The translations under genes were made by a program, and so were the position numbers. Shown piece by piece: positions 25,925 through 33,912 of a DNA stretch of 46,749 nt. The stretch covers positions 1 through 46,749 of the forward strand of contig JAJZNE010000081.1 in assembly GCA_021847995.1 (NCBI GenBank). The letters run 5' to 3'. The notes under the pieces were generated by a model. That model worked only from the letters and a program-made list of their open reading frames with translations. It searched no databases and had not been told where the DNA came from. Every line of letters begins with the position of its first letter. Position 1 is the stretch's first letter. The stretch is from Pseudomonadota bacterium. Its GTDB lineage: Bacteria > Pseudomonadota > Alphaproteobacteria > Acetobacterales > Acetobacteraceae.

Positions 25925-26161
25925 ATGTGGCGGGCAGTCGTGCAGGGCGCGATGGCACTGGCGCTGGCCACGGCGGCAGCGGACGCGGCCATGCCGGCGG
26001 AACCCGATCCGGCGCAGGAGCGCGGCGCCGCGCTGCAACGTCTGCGTGATCGGCTGATGACGGAACAGGCGGAAGCCCAGCGGCTCGGCCAACACCTCGC
26101 CGCCGCCGCCGCGGCGATCGGCCGGGGGGCCGGACATGATCGTACTGCGCGGGCGGAATAG
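25925..26161 (+). CDS. Small putative exported protein, unknown
   Basis: 78 residues. The N-terminus MWRAVVQGAMALALATAAADA looks like a signal peptide with likely cleavage after ADA. The mature part is a short amphipathic helix rich in Glu, Gln and Arg (ERGAALQRLRDRLMTEQ, AEAQRLGQHL), suggesting a coiled coil. GGCGGAGGGCGGC precedes the ATG. It lies 100 bp after otsA on the same strand and 47 bp before the cupin gene. No homologue is recognised. Small size in GC-rich DNA means it might not be real; the signal peptide and ribosome site favour it. Confidence 0.5.
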   Translation: MWRAVVQGAMALALATAAADAAMPAEPDPAQERGAALQRLRDRLMTEQAEAQRLGQHLAAAAAAIGRGAGHDRTARAE

Positions 26162-26208
26162 CGGCCGGGATGCCGCACGGGGTAGGCTCGTGCCCTGTGG
26201 AGGTCCCG

Positions 26209-26586
26209 ATGAGCGATCCCGAATTCCGTAACGACTATGCCGCCGGCCAGAGCGACCGGCGCCCGTGGGGCGAGTGGGAGGTGCTGGACGCCGGGCCGGG
26301 CTTCGCGGTCAAGCGCATCCGGGTGGTGCCGGGCGGCGTCCTGTCGCTGCAACGCCACCAGCACCGCGCCGAGCAATGGACGGTCGTCGCCGGCATCGCC
26401 CGCGTCACCCGCAATGCCGAGACGATCGACCTGCTGGCCGGCGAATCGATCGGCATCGCCCTCGGCGACATCCATCGCCTCGCCAATCCCGGCACCACCG
26501 AGACGGTGATGATCGAGGTGCAGACCGGGCGCGAACTGCGCGAGGACGACATCGAGCGGCTGGAAGACCGCTACGGCCGCGCCTGA
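26209..26586 (+). CDS. Cupin protein, phosphomannose-isomerase type II C-terminal-like
   Basis: 125 residues, a single cupin barrel. It has RPWGEWEVLDAG, VKRIRVVPGGVLSLQRHQHRAEQW, VVAGIARVTRN and IPLG-type IALGDIHRLANPG, close to the C-terminal domain of bifunctional mannose-6-phosphate isomerase/mannose-1-phosphate guanylyltransferase, here as a stand-alone unit. The metal site is indicated by the His residues of QRHQHRAEQW and a downstream Glu/His. It could isomerise mannose 6-phosphate/fructose 6-phosphate or another sugar. GTGGAGGT lies five bases before the ATG. It is convergent with the esterase gene, 33 bp away. Confidence 0.8.
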   Translation: MSDPEFRNDYAAGQSDRRPWGEWEVLDAGPGFAVKRIRVVPGGVLSLQRHQHRAEQWTVVAGIARVTRNAETIDLLAGESIGIALGDIHRLANPGTTETVMIEVQTGRELREDDIERLEDRYGRA

Positions 26587-26619
26587 TCCCGCCGCGCCGG
26601 CCCGCCTTTAGGGACGCCT

Positions 26620-28188
26620 TCAGGGGGCGGTGAGGCGGCGCGACAGATAGGGCGTGAAAAAAGCCGCCGCCTCCGGCGCAGGGACAGGCAGCGGGCCGAT
26701 CCGCTCGCCGAGTTCCATCGCCACGTCGCTCCCGGGCGCATAGGCGGGCCAGTCCGGCAGTCCCAGCCCGTTCGGGTCGCCGTGGGCGGCGAAGTTGGTC
26801 CAGTAGCCCATCATCACATCCGACAGATGCCGGTCGAGCGGCGTCCATGGCCGACTGACGCTGTCCTGCGTGCCGAACACATAGACCAGTTCGGCGGAAT
26901 GGAAAGCGCCGTAGCGGCTGCCGTCGGGGCCGGGCGCGCGGCGGTCGAAATGATAGAGCCACGCGGCACGGCCGGCCGCGGCAAGCAGATGCACCTGCTC
27001 GCGCGATCCCGCCGCGAGTTCATCGGACAGGGCGCGGTCCCCCGCATGGGCGACGGCGGCGTCATCGGACGTCGGATAGAGGCGCAGATAGGTGTCGGCG
27101 CCGTCGCCGAAACGGGCGCGCGCGGCGGCGGCGAAGGCGGCGGCGGACTGCGCCGGCAGCAGAGCCGTGCCCTCGTCGTCGTTCGAGCCGATCATTACCG
27201 CCGTCACGTTCTCGCTGCCGCGCCCGAAGGCACGCGGCGGATCCTCCGGCACCACCCAGCCGTCGATCACCGGCCAGGCGCGGATATGCCCCGCCGCCCC
27301 GAGCAGCGCCGCCGCCGGCTGCGCCCGCAGTGCCGACGGATCGACCGCCCCCAGCGCGCGGGCAAAATCGGCGCCGTCGTGTTCCGCCTGCGCGAGCGTC
27401 GGCCGGCGGTCGAAGAAGCCGAAGGCGCTGCCGCTCTCGACGATGGCGCGCTGGAACAGGCCCCTGGCGAGCGGCGAGGCCATCAGGACGTTGGTGCTGA
27501 CCGCGCCGGCCGACTGGCCAAAAATGGTGACGCGATCCGGGTCGCCGCCGAATGCGGCGATATTGTCATGCACCCAGCGCAGCGCCGCCAACTGGTCGAG
27601 CACCCCATAATTGCCCGACACATGCTGCGGGCTTTCCGCCGACAGCGCGGGCAGGGCCAGGAAGCCAAACGGCCCGACGCGGTAGTTGAAGGTGACCAGC
27701 ACGACGCCGCGCCGCGCCAGCGCATCGCCGTCGAAGGTATCGAGCGAGCCCGATCCCTGCACGAAACCGCCGCCGTAGATCCACACCATCACCGGGCGGC
27801 GTTCCTGCGCGGACCGCGCGCCGGTCCAGACATTCAGATAAAGGCAATCCTCGCTGGTCGGCTCCGTCGTGTGGAAGAATTCGCGCTGATAGAAAGAGCC
27901 GGGCGGCGGCAGCGCCTGGACGCAGGCCGGCGCGAAATGCGTGGCGGCCAGAATGCCCTGCCAGCCGGCGGGCGGAAGCGGCGGGCGCCAGCGCAGATCC
28001 CCGGTCGGCGGGGCGGCGAACGGAATGCCCTTGTAGGCATGAACGGCCCCGTCCGGGCTGTCCGCCCCCACGACCTGACCGCCCGTCACGCCGACGACCG
28101 GCGCGGCGCCGGTGAACAGGTTCGCCGTCTCCGCCCGCGCCGTGCTGCATGCGATCAGAATGGAAGCCGCCATCAGCCTGCCCAGCAT
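26620..28188 (-). CDS. Exported carboxylesterase, type B
   Basis: 522 residues with a signal peptide (residues 1 to about 19, ending STARA). Alpha/beta hydrolase of the carboxylesterase B family: EDCLYLNVWTG, WIYGGGFVQGSGS (oxyanion hole), nucleophile Ser226 in FGQSAGAVS, Glu339 in SNDDEGT and His430 in GAFHSAEL, a full catalytic triad. It would hydrolyse carboxylic esters in the periplasm or outside the cell; the substrate is not evident. GGAGGAAAG gives a strong ribosome site for the ATG at 28188. It follows the tannase-family gene by 67 bp on the same strand, so the two exported esterases may form an operon. Confidence 0.9.
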   Translation of the reverse strand: MLGRLMAASILIACSTARAETANLFTGAAPVVGVTGGQVVGADSPDGAVHAYKGIPFAAPPTGDLRWRPPLPPAGWQGILAATHFAPACVQALPPPGSFYQREFFHTTEPTSEDCLYLNVWTGARSAQERRPVMVWIYGGGFVQGSGSLDTFDGDALARRGVVLVTFNYRVGPFGFLALPALSAESPQHVSGNYGVLDQLAALRWVHDNIAAFGGDPDRVTIFGQSAGAVSTNVLMASPLARGLFQRAIVESGSAFGFFDRRPTLAQAEHDGADFARALGAVDPSALRAQPAAALLGAAGHIRAWPVIDGWVVPEDPPRAFGRGSENVTAVMIGSNDDEGTALLPAQSAAAFAAAARARFGDGADTYLRLYPTSDDAAVAHAGDRALSDELAAGSREQVHLLAAAGRAAWLYHFDRRAPGPDGSRYGAFHSAELVYVFGTQDSVSRPWTPLDRHLSDVMMGYWTNFAAHGDPNGLGLPDWPAYAPGSDVAMELGERIGPLPVPAPEAAAFFTPYLSRRLTAP

Positions 28189-28255
28189 CCGCTTTCCTCC
28201 CCGCCTGCGGCCAGCCTGCACCCCGCACTTGCGCGGCGCAAGCCGCCCGCCGGTG

Positions 28256-29821
28256 CTACTCCGCCGCGCAATGCCAGCTTGCCGCCTGCGTCGGATCGGC
28301 CCCGTCGGTGAGCTTCGCGGCCTGCGGATAGGCGCAGACCGGGCGTTGCCAGGCGGTCTGCCCGGTTTTCGTCCGCTTGGTCGCAAGCAGGCTGTCCGGC
28401 GCAGTCCCTTGCTCCACCCAATGCTCCAGCGCGGTCAGCGGGTCGAGGCCGGTGTCGGTGATGCTGGCGCTATTCGGGTTGATACCGCAATGGTCCATGC
28501 CGGGCACCATGAACAGCCGCGCCGTGTCGCGCAGGCTGTCGATCCCGCCCGCTGCCTGCGCCAGCGCCTCGTACCAGGCGACGGTCAGGAACGGGGTGAC
28601 CAGCGGGTCGCCCCAGCCCTGCCAGATGATCATCCGCCCGTCATGCGCCGCGAAGCCGCGCAGATCGCCGCCGCTGACATGCCCCGGCCGGCCCGGCACC
28701 CAGGTCGCGGCGTTATAGAGGGCGGCCATCGGCGCCAGCCGGGCGGGGTCGCGCGCCAGATCGAAATCGGCGACGCTGTAGGTCGGGCCAGCATCCGGCT
28801 CGAACGCCATGTAGCGGAGGAAGTCGCGCGCGAACAGCGGCATGGCGGGCGGGCGCCCGCCCGCGCCGGTCAGCCACAGCCCCCAGTTGGCCTCGCTGCC
28901 CAGCGGCACGCCGCCGGGATAGAGCTGGTTGCCGGCAGCGTCGCGCGGCCCGTCATACCATTTGCGCAGCACCCCGGTTTCCGCCGCGGTCAGGCAGGTG
29001 TCGGCGTTCTCGCCCGGTTTGCATTGCAGTGTTTCCGGCCAGAAGGTGCAGCGCCGCGGGTCGGCGACCAGCCCATCCGGGCCGGCGCAGGCCGCGCGCA
29101 CCGCGCCCTCGACCAGCGGCATCCTGGCGGCGCCGAGAATCTGCCGCCCGTCCGGGCCGGTGTTGGCCTGGGTGAGAAAGGCGAAGAAGGTGGCGACGAG
29201 GCCGGTATAGTCGAGCGCCGGCGCGCCCATGATGATGCCGTCGAAATCGCCGGGAAACCGTGTCGCCTCCACCCCGGCCATGCGCCCGCCGGTGGAACAG
29301 CCGTTGAAATAGGCGTGTCCCGGCGGCTTCGCATAGAAGGCGGCCACCAGCAGCTTGCCGACGCGGGCGGTTTCCGTCACCGCGCGCCACGCCCAGTCCG
29401 CCTTTGCGACGGGATTGTCGAGCGCCCAGCGGCCATCGACGGAGGAAGCCCCCCAGTGCCCGGAATCCATCGCCAGCACGGCGTAGTTGCGGCGCTGGGC
29501 ATAGGTGATGGAGTTGAACACGCCCGGCCGGTCGGCATCCAGCATGCCGCAGAAGCCGCCGCACCCGGCCTCGTAGAACTTGCCGTTCCAGCCATCGAGC
29601 GGCAGCCGCAACTCGAAATTGACCGCCGGGCGGACATAGCCGAGGACGCGGCAATAGGCCGGCAGATCGCCGGCCGCCGGGACATCCGCCGCGGACAGAA
29701 GATTGGTGGCCTCGATCTTGATCTGGGCGAGTGCCGCGCACGGTGTGGCAGCCTCGGCGCCGGCCGGCCGGCCGAGCACGACCGCCCCCACCGCCAGCGC
29801 CGTCATGGCGATCAAGCGCAT
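28256..29821 (-). CDS. Exported tannase/feruloyl esterase family protein
   Basis: 521 residues, signal peptide of about 26 residues (ending AGAEA). Tannase/feruloyl esterase family: nucleophile Ser176 with adjacent Cys175 in FNGCSTGGRM, Asp405 in GWGDPLVTP, His444 with adjacent Cys445 in MDHCGI. The two Cys beside Ser and His form the CS-D-HC arrangement that is diagnostic of the family, normally disulphide-linked. It likely cleaves gallate, ferulate or similar plant phenolic esters, or a related aromatic ester. GGGAGGACGGAG precedes the ATG at 29821. It is upstream of the carboxylesterase gene, which suggests joint work on plant-derived esters. Confidence 0.9.
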   Translation of the reverse strand: MRLIAMTALAVGAVVLGRPAGAEAATPCAALAQIKIEATNLLSAADVPAAGDLPAYCRVLGYVRPAVNFELRLPLDGWNGKFYEAGCGGFCGMLDADRPGVFNSITYAQRRNYAVLAMDSGHWGASSVDGRWALDNPVAKADWAWRAVTETARVGKLLVAAFYAKPPGHAYFNGCSTGGRMAGVEATRFPGDFDGIIMGAPALDYTGLVATFFAFLTQANTGPDGRQILGAARMPLVEGAVRAACAGPDGLVADPRRCTFWPETLQCKPGENADTCLTAAETGVLRKWYDGPRDAAGNQLYPGGVPLGSEANWGLWLTGAGGRPPAMPLFARDFLRYMAFEPDAGPTYSVADFDLARDPARLAPMAALYNAATWVPGRPGHVSGGDLRGFAAHDGRMIIWQGWGDPLVTPFLTVAWYEALAQAAGGIDSLRDTARLFMVPGMDHCGINPNSASITDTGLDPLTALEHWVEQGTAPDSLLATKRTKTGQTAWQRPVCAYPQAAKLTDGADPTQAASWHCAAE

Positions 29822-29907
29822 TCTCCGTCCTCCCCTGACATGCGACCGCGGACACGGTAGCGCGATCCGGTGCCGTGTCCCAGACGGCGCATCGCGGTGC
29901 GCGGCGC

Positions 29908-30540
29908 TCAGGGAATGACGGGGTCCGCCCGTGCCGCCGCCGGCGCGGTCCGGGCGGGCGCCGGGGTGCCGGAAGATGCCCCCCACAGCCCGCCGATGCG
30001 CGCACGCGACGCCCAGATGCTATAGCGCTCCCGGTGCAGCTTCTTGCCCTTCAGGCCGTGGGGATTGAACACCCAGGTCAGGCCGATCAGCAGGAAATTG
30101 TCGAGACGATCGCGCAGCTCGGTCAGGCGCGTGGTCTTGCGCGCGATGATCTCAAACCCGAAGCGCCTGGCGAAGCGGATGCATTGCCGGTGATCCATCT
30201 GGCAGCCGAACGCGACTTCGCCGCGCACGGCGACGGCATCGCGATGGGCGGCGAGATGGGCGGCGAGATGGGCGGCGAGCAGGCCGAAGGAATGGCGCGA
30301 ACGCCTATCCATCACCGCGCCCCAGGCGATGCCCGCGCCCGTGGGCGGAATCTTCGGCAGTTGCTCGTTCCACAGATGCAGTTCGACGATGGCATCGCCG
30401 CGGCGGACCTGCGCGCCGTCGCCGAGCACCAGATCGCGCGCCACGCTGCGCCGGGCGACGCGGAAAATGCACTCCCCGTCATCGGTGAACTCGCGCACGC
30501 CGTAGGCACGGCGCAGCAGCAGTTCCACGCCGCGGATCAT
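29908..30540 (-). CDS. YkoP-like domain protein
   Basis: 210 residues. The middle part, with IFRVARRSVARDLVLGDG, GDAIVELHLWNEQLP and a later FGFEI segment, resembles the YkoP family of Bacillus as I remember it, whose function is unknown. In bacteria these proteins often lie near lipid- or polysaccharide-related genes. A weak hydrophobic stretch (DNFLLIGLTWVF) occurs near residues 145-157 and a Pro/Ala-rich tail ends the protein. A 12-bp DNA repeat (30244-30279) produces LAAH three times. It is upstream of the tannase-family gene on the same strand with an 86-bp gap. Confidence 0.6.
   Translation of the reverse strand: MIRGVELLLRRAYGVREFTDDGECIFRVARRSVARDLVLGDGAQVRRGDAIVELHLWNEQLPKIPPTGAGIAWGAVMDRRSRHSFGLLAAHLAAHLAAHRDAVAVRGEVAFGCQMDHRQCIRFARRFGFEIIARKTTRLTELRDRLDNFLLIGLTWVFNPHGLKGKKLHRERYSIWASRARIGGLWGASSGTPAPARTAPAAARADPVIP
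30244..30279 (-). repeat. 12-bp tandem repeat (x3) in the YkoP-like gene
   Basis: ATGGGCGGCGAG occurs three times without mismatch (30244-30255, 30256-30267, 30268-30279), encoding LAAH repeats in frame on the minus strand. Confidence 0.95.
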
Positions 30541-30707
30541 GGCCGCGGGGAGCCAAGAGGTGTAGATCGTTTCCTCCCGCCGCGGATCGCGCCGGCGCGT
30601 CTCACGCTTATGCTATCGTCCCTAGCAGGTCTCCCTTGCGCCGGCGAGGGGGGAATCGCGCGCCAGCATGTCGGCGGGTCGGCGGCCGACCGGCGCGGGG
30701 ACGCCGC

Positions 30708-31511
30708 TCACACGCGGCCGGCGAGGTAGGCGGCCAGCACCGCCGCGCGGTCGGCGAAGCCGCGAGGGCCGGCGGACGGGGCGAGCTGGCGCAGATCACG
30801 GCGCGCCAGCACCGCCGGCAGCGCCGCCGCGATCACCGCCCGCGGCAACGGCCCGCGCCCCTCCGCCAGCAGGGCGCGGCCCCAGGCGGCGAGCGTCGCC
30901 AGCACCGGGCGCAACGCCGGCGCCGCTGGCCGCGCCACCACTTCCGCCGCGGACAGGCCCTGCGCCGTCAGCAGATCGAGCGGCAACAGGCAGCGTCCCT
31001 GGCGGGCCAGCACCGCGATGCTGCGCACCTGGCCGGCAACGCCATAGGCGGTCCCGAGGGTTGCGATGCGCGCACGCTCGCTGTCCGTCGCCCCGAGCAG
31101 CGAGGCGGCGATGGCGGCGAGCGCGCCCGCGGTGCCGCGCAGATAGTCCTGCCAGTCCGCCAAGGTCTCGATCGCCGCCGCGGCCTCGGTTTCGCGGGCG
31201 TCGATCAGGGCGGCGAGGTCGGCGCGCGGCAGCGTGCCGGCAGCGAGCGCCGCTGCCAGCGGGGCGGCGAGTTCGTGGCGCCGCGCCGCACCCTCCACCA
31301 CTTCGCGCCACCAGTGCAGGCGGATCAGGGCGAGGCCCGGCTCGCGCGCAACCTCCCGCGCGCGCGCCAGTTCGTGATTGAAGGCGCCGAGCAGCATCAG
31401 CGCCTCACGCCGCGGCGCCGGCGCGAACAGGGCGGCGAGGTAGCGGTCCGGGTCGTGGCGCCGCAGCAGGGCCGCCGGGCCGCCTGCTTGACGCTGCTCA
31501 GGACGGGCCAT
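30708..31511 (-). CDS. Squalene/phytoene synthase family protein, NDUFAF6-like
   Basis: 267 residues from the ATG preceding ARPEQRQ. Overall fold motifs follow the squalene/phytoene synthase family (YLAALFAP, LGAFNHELARARE, LIRLHWWREVVEG, GTAYGVAGQVRS, GRCLLPLDLL). Both Asp-rich DxxxD motifs that bind the prenyl diphosphate are absent: the second region reads GQVRSIAVLARQGRCLLP where an active enzyme has RDVGEDA-type residues. It therefore resembles the mitochondrial complex I assembly factor NDUFAF6 and its alphaproteobacterial relatives rather than a carotenoid or hopanoid enzyme. It is divergent from sodB, and the sodB promoter lies at its 5' end. Confidence 0.75.
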   Translation of the reverse strand: MARPEQRQAGGPAALLRRHDPDRYLAALFAPAPRREALMLLGAFNHELARAREVAREPGLALIRLHWWREVVEGAARRHELAAPLAAALAAGTLPRADLAALIDARETEAAAAIETLADWQDYLRGTAGALAAIAASLLGATDSERARIATLGTAYGVAGQVRSIAVLARQGRCLLPLDLLTAQGLSAAEVVARPAAPALRPVLATLAAWGRALLAEGRGPLPRAVIAAALPAVLARRDLRQLAPSAGPRGFADRAAVLAAYLAGRV

Positions 31512-31516
31512 AGCTA
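31488..31516 (+). promoter_or_regulatory. Sigma-70-type promoter of sodB
   Basis: TTGACG (31488-31493), a 17-nt spacer and TAGCTA (31511-31516) give a good housekeeping promoter 39 bp before the sodB ATG. It overlaps the 5' end of the divergent squalene-synthase-family gene. Confidence 0.55.
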
Positions 31517-31555
31517 CCGACAGCGTCCCGACCACAAGCAACGGAGATGTCCGCC

Positions 31556-32158
31556 ATGGCCTTCGAGCTTCCCCCGCTTCCCTACGCCGCCGCAGCACTC
31601 GCCGGGCGCGGCATGTGCCAGGAGACGCTGGAGCTGCATCACGGCAAGCACCACCAGGCCTATGTGACGGCACTGAATGGCTTCGTCGAGAAGGACGACG
31701 CGCTGAAGGGCAAATCTCTCGACGAGATCGTCAGGCTTTCGCACGGCAAGCCGGACATGGCGGGCGTGTTCAACAATGCCGGCCAGCACTGGAACCACAT
31801 CCTGTTCTGGCAGGCAATGTCGCCGACCGAGGGCGGCAGGATCCCCGCCAGGCTGGAGCAGAAGCTGGCTGCCGATTTCGGCGGCGTGCAGCAGTTCAAG
31901 GATGCGTTCAAACAGGCGGCGACGACGCAGTTCGGCTCCGGCTGGGCGTGGCTGATCGTGGCCGCCGACGGCAGGCTCAAGGTGACCAAGACGCCGAACG
32001 GGTCGAACCCGCTCGCGACCGGCGAGGGCCGCGCCCTGCTCGGCTGCGATGTGTGGGAGCACAGCTACTATCTCGATTTCCGCAACCGCCGTCCGGACTA
32101 CGTGCAGAACTGGCTCGACAAGCTCGCCAATTACGAGTTCGCCGCCGCCCATCTCTGA
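31556..32158 (+). CDS. sodB: Superoxide dismutase, Fe/Mn family
   Basis: 200 residues, starting MAFELPPLPYA, the classic FeSOD N-terminus. The ATG at 31556 has GGAG nine bases upstream; the in-frame ATG at 31547 abuts that GGAG and is unlikely. Metal ligands: His in LELHHGKHHQAY, His in NAGQHWNHILFW, and Asp/His in GCDVWEHSYYLDF. The QFGSGWAWL and RRPDYVQNWL segments are intact. No signal peptide, so cytoplasmic. It destroys superoxide. Iron is more likely than manganese on overall resemblance to alphaproteobacterial SodB, but metal use is not certain. It is transcribed from the TTGACG/TAGCTA promoter. Confidence 0.95.
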   Translation: MAFELPPLPYAAAALAGRGMCQETLELHHGKHHQAYVTALNGFVEKDDALKGKSLDEIVRLSHGKPDMAGVFNNAGQHWNHILFWQAMSPTEGGRIPARLEQKLAADFGGVQQFKDAFKQAATTQFGSGWAWLIVAADGRLKVTKTPNGSNPLATGEGRALLGCDVWEHSYYLDFRNRRPDYVQNWLDKLANYEFAAAHL

Positions 32159-32187
32159 CCCGGCGCACGCTGCTTCCCCCCTCCGAT

Positions 32188-32217
32188 CCTGCGGGTCGGT
32201 GGCCTGCGGGTCGGTGG
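32188..32217 (+). repeat. 15-bp intergenic tandem duplication
   Basis: CCTGCGGGTCGGTGG occurs twice back to back (32188-32202, 32203-32217) in the 192-bp gap between sodB and gapR. The surrounding C-run and G-run could fold into a sodB terminator. No gene is seen in the gap. Confidence 0.9.
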
Positions 32218-32289
32218 GGGGAGAGGATCCGTTCGACCCGATGAGCCTGCCGGCGCGTCCGGCGATTGCGGCGTTGCGTCCGAATCGCG

Positions 32290-32317
32290 TTGACCGCCGG
32301 GGGCCCGCCCCGCTAAG
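32290..32317 (+). promoter_or_regulatory. Promoter of gapR
   Basis: TTGACC (32290-32295), 16-nt spacer, GCTAAG (32312-32317). The GCTAAG element is like the alphaproteobacterial housekeeping -10 (GCTANA). It lies 33 bp before the gapR ATG. Confidence 0.45.
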
Positions 32318-32350
32318 CCCGCCCGCCCGGGACGTGAGAGGGAGGCGCGC

Positions 32351-32632
32351 ATGGCGCTCGATTCGACAGGCCGCGACCATACCGAGGACAACGCACAGCA
32401 CGGCAACATCGCCGCCGACCGGCTGCGCAGCCTCGTCGAGCGCATCGAGCGGCTGGAGGAGGAGCGCAAGGCCCTCGCCGGCGACATCAAGGATATCTAC
32501 GCCGAGGCAAAAAGCGCCGGCTTCGACGTGAAGGCCCTGCGCGCCCTGATCGCCCTGCGCAAGAAGGAACCGGCCGAGATCGAGGAGCAGGAAACCCTGC
32601 TCGATCTCTACAAGCGCGCGCTCGGCATGTAG
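32351..32632 (+). CDS. gapR: Nucleoid-associated protein GapR (DUF2312)
   Basis: 93 residues. DUF2312 is complete: IAADRLRSLVERIERLEEE, KALAGDIKDIYAEAKS, GFDVKALRALIALRKK, ending in LDLYKRALGM. It forms antiparallel coiled-coil dimers/tetramers that clamp overtwisted DNA ahead of replication forks and RNA polymerase, as shown for Caulobacter GapR. GGAGG lies five bases before the ATG. The gene has its own promoter and is convergent with the hypothetical gene at 32673-33020, with an inverted repeat between them. Members are found almost only in alphaproteobacteria, so it supports the taxonomic call. Confidence 0.93.
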   Translation: MALDSTGRDHTEDNAQHGNIAADRLRSLVERIERLEEERKALAGDIKDIYAEAKSAGFDVKALRALIALRKKEPAEIEEQETLLDLYKRALGM

Positions 32633-32642
32633 CCGCTGCCGC

Positions 32643-32668
32643 CTGGCTGCCCCCGCCACGCCAGCCAG
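32643..32668. terminator. Inverted repeat between convergent genes
   Basis: CTGGCTG (32643-32649) and CAGCCAG (32662-32668) are perfect complements around a 12-base loop, in the 40-bp gap between gapR and the convergent hypothetical gene. A bidirectional terminator is likely, although no T-run follows. Confidence 0.5.
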
Positions 32669-32672
32669 AAGC

Positions 32673-33020
32673 TCAGGCGAAGCGCCCGCGCAGGAATCCC
32701 AGCGCCGGCAACGGCTTCCATTTGCGCGGCAGATCGGCGCGGCGGATCGGCGTGACGCTGTAATGCGGCACCGGCTCGCGGGCGGCGCGCAGGAACGCCT
32801 CGTAGGCGCGCACCTGCTGTTCCCGCCAGGTCCGGTCGGCCAGCGCCGCCACGCGGCTGACATACACGTCCGCCACCCGATGCGTCCGATCGACCGTGGC
32901 GATCACCGCCCAGAGCGTGTCTTCCGGCGCCCGCACCAGGCTCGCGACTTCCCCCATCAGGGGCACATTCCCATCATCCAGGCGCCCTCCCGGCCCGCCG
33001 TGTCGGGGGGAGTATGACAT
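32673..33020 (-). CDS. Hypothetical protein
   Basis: 115 residues from the ATG at 33020; an internal ATG at 32957 (giving MGEVASLV) is an alternative, and neither has a strong ribosome site. The central part (APEDTLWAVIATVDRTHRV, WREQQVRAYEAFLRAAREPV) has a believable globular composition. The C-terminus is basic with RKWKPLPALGFLRGRF. No domain is recognised. It has no signal peptide. It is convergent with gapR. Upstream lies a 166-bp stretch with the 14-bp repeat array, which could carry its promoter. Confidence 0.55.
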   Translation of the reverse strand: MSYSPRHGGPGGRLDDGNVPLMGEVASLVRAPEDTLWAVIATVDRTHRVADVYVSRVAALADRTWREQQVRAYEAFLRAAREPVPHYSVTPIRRADLPRKWKPLPALGFLRGRFA

Positions 33021-33086
33021 GTCCCGCGCCGACGCCAACCGGGAAGGCGCGCGGCCGCCGCGCAGCCCCATGCCTGGCCGTCGGCA

Positions 33087-33142
33087 GGGGGCGCGGCGTC
33101 GGGGGCGCGGCGTCGGGGGCGCGGCGTCGGGGGCGCGGCGTC
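33087..33142. repeat. 14-bp tandem repeat, four perfect copies, intergenic
   Basis: GGGGGCGCGGCGTC repeats four times exactly (33087-33100, 33101-33114, 33115-33128, 33129-33142), then GGGGCGGG. It lies between the hypothetical gene (starts 33020, minus) and upp (ends 33187, minus). The unit length is not a multiple of three and the array is outside the called genes. Confidence 0.97.
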
Positions 33143-33186
33143 GGGGCGGGAAACCGGCCGCCCGGCTGCGGGGCCGGGTTGCGGGG

Positions 33187-33828
33187 CTATTTGGTGCCGA
33201 ACAGCCGGTCTCCGGCATCGCCGAGGCCGGGGCGGATATAGCCGTGCCCATCGAGGCAGCGGTCGATCGCGCAGGTGAACACCGGCACGTCGGGATGCGC
33301 CGCGGTGAATACCGCCAGCCCCTCGGGGGCGGCGATCAGGCAGACGAAGCTGATCTGCGCGGCGCCCGCGGCCTTCAGCCGGCCGACCGCGGCGGCGGCG
33401 GAATGGCCCGTCGCCAGCATCGGATCGACCACGATCACCTGCCGTTCGGCGATGTCCTCCGGCAGTTTCAGGTAATATTCCACCGGTTTCAGCGTCGCCG
33501 GATCGCGATAGAGGCCGATATGCCCGACGCGCGCCGACGGCACCGCATCGAGCATCCCCTCCAGAATGCCATTGCCGGCGCGCAGGATGGAGACGAGGCA
33601 GAGTTTCTTGCCCGAGATCATCCGTCCCGTCATCGCCTCCAGCGGCGTTTCGATCGGCACGGGTTCGAGCGGCAGGCCGCGCGTGACCTCGTAGCACATC
33701 AGCAGGCTGATCTCGCGCGCGATGCGGCGGAAATCGGCGACCGCCGTCTCCCGCGCGCGCAGCAGCGTCAGCTTGTGCTGCACCAGCGGATGATCGAGCA
33801 CGGTCACGTCGGCGGGCGCCGTCGGCAT
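33187..33828 (-). CDS. upp: Uracil phosphoribosyltransferase
   Basis: 213 residues, normal Upp length. Signatures: [36 protein letters not shown], the PRPP loop [12 protein letters not shown], and the C-terminal uracil-binding [14 protein letters not shown]. It makes UMP from uracil and PRPP in pyrimidine salvage. GAGGAAG precedes the ATG. TTGAGG-N17-TAGGAT upstream is a plausible promoter. No uraA-type permease is adjacent. Confidence 0.96.
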   Translation of the reverse strand: MPTAPADVTVLDHPLVQHKLTLLRARETAVADFRRIAREISLLMCYEVTRGLPLEPVPIETPLEAMTGRMISGKKLCLVSILRAGNGILEGMLDAVPSARVGHIGLYRDPATLKPVEYYLKLPEDIAERQVIVVDPMLATGHSAAAAVGRLKAAGAAQISFVCLIAAPEGLAVFTAAHPDVPVFTCAIDRCLDGHGYIRPGLGDAGDRLFGTK

Positions 33829-33870
33829 GGCTTCCTCGGTTGCGGTCAGGGGTGCGGCACTGAGGGCGCC

Positions 33871-33899
33871 ATCCTATGTCCGCCCCTTCCCGCCCTCAA
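33871..33899 (-). promoter_or_regulatory. Candidate promoter of upp
   Basis: On the minus strand TTGAGG (33899-33894), a 17-nt spacer and TAGGAT (33876-33871), 42 bp before the upp ATG. Confidence 0.4.
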
Positions 33900-33912
33900 G
33901 CCGCGCCGCCGG

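Noticed and set aside
21425..26475. Long minus-strand frames opposite treY and otsA
   Set aside because: Same codon-bias shadow effect; the plus strand has complete catalytic motifs and coupled starts.
30708..31511. Phytoene or squalene synthase of a carotenoid/hopanoid pathway
   Set aside because: Both DxxxD motifs needed for catalysis are missing and no pathway genes are adjacent.
33087..33142. CRISPR-like array
   Set aside because: Copies are directly abutting with no spacers, and no cas genes are present. The same applies to the 13-bp array at 42114-42175.
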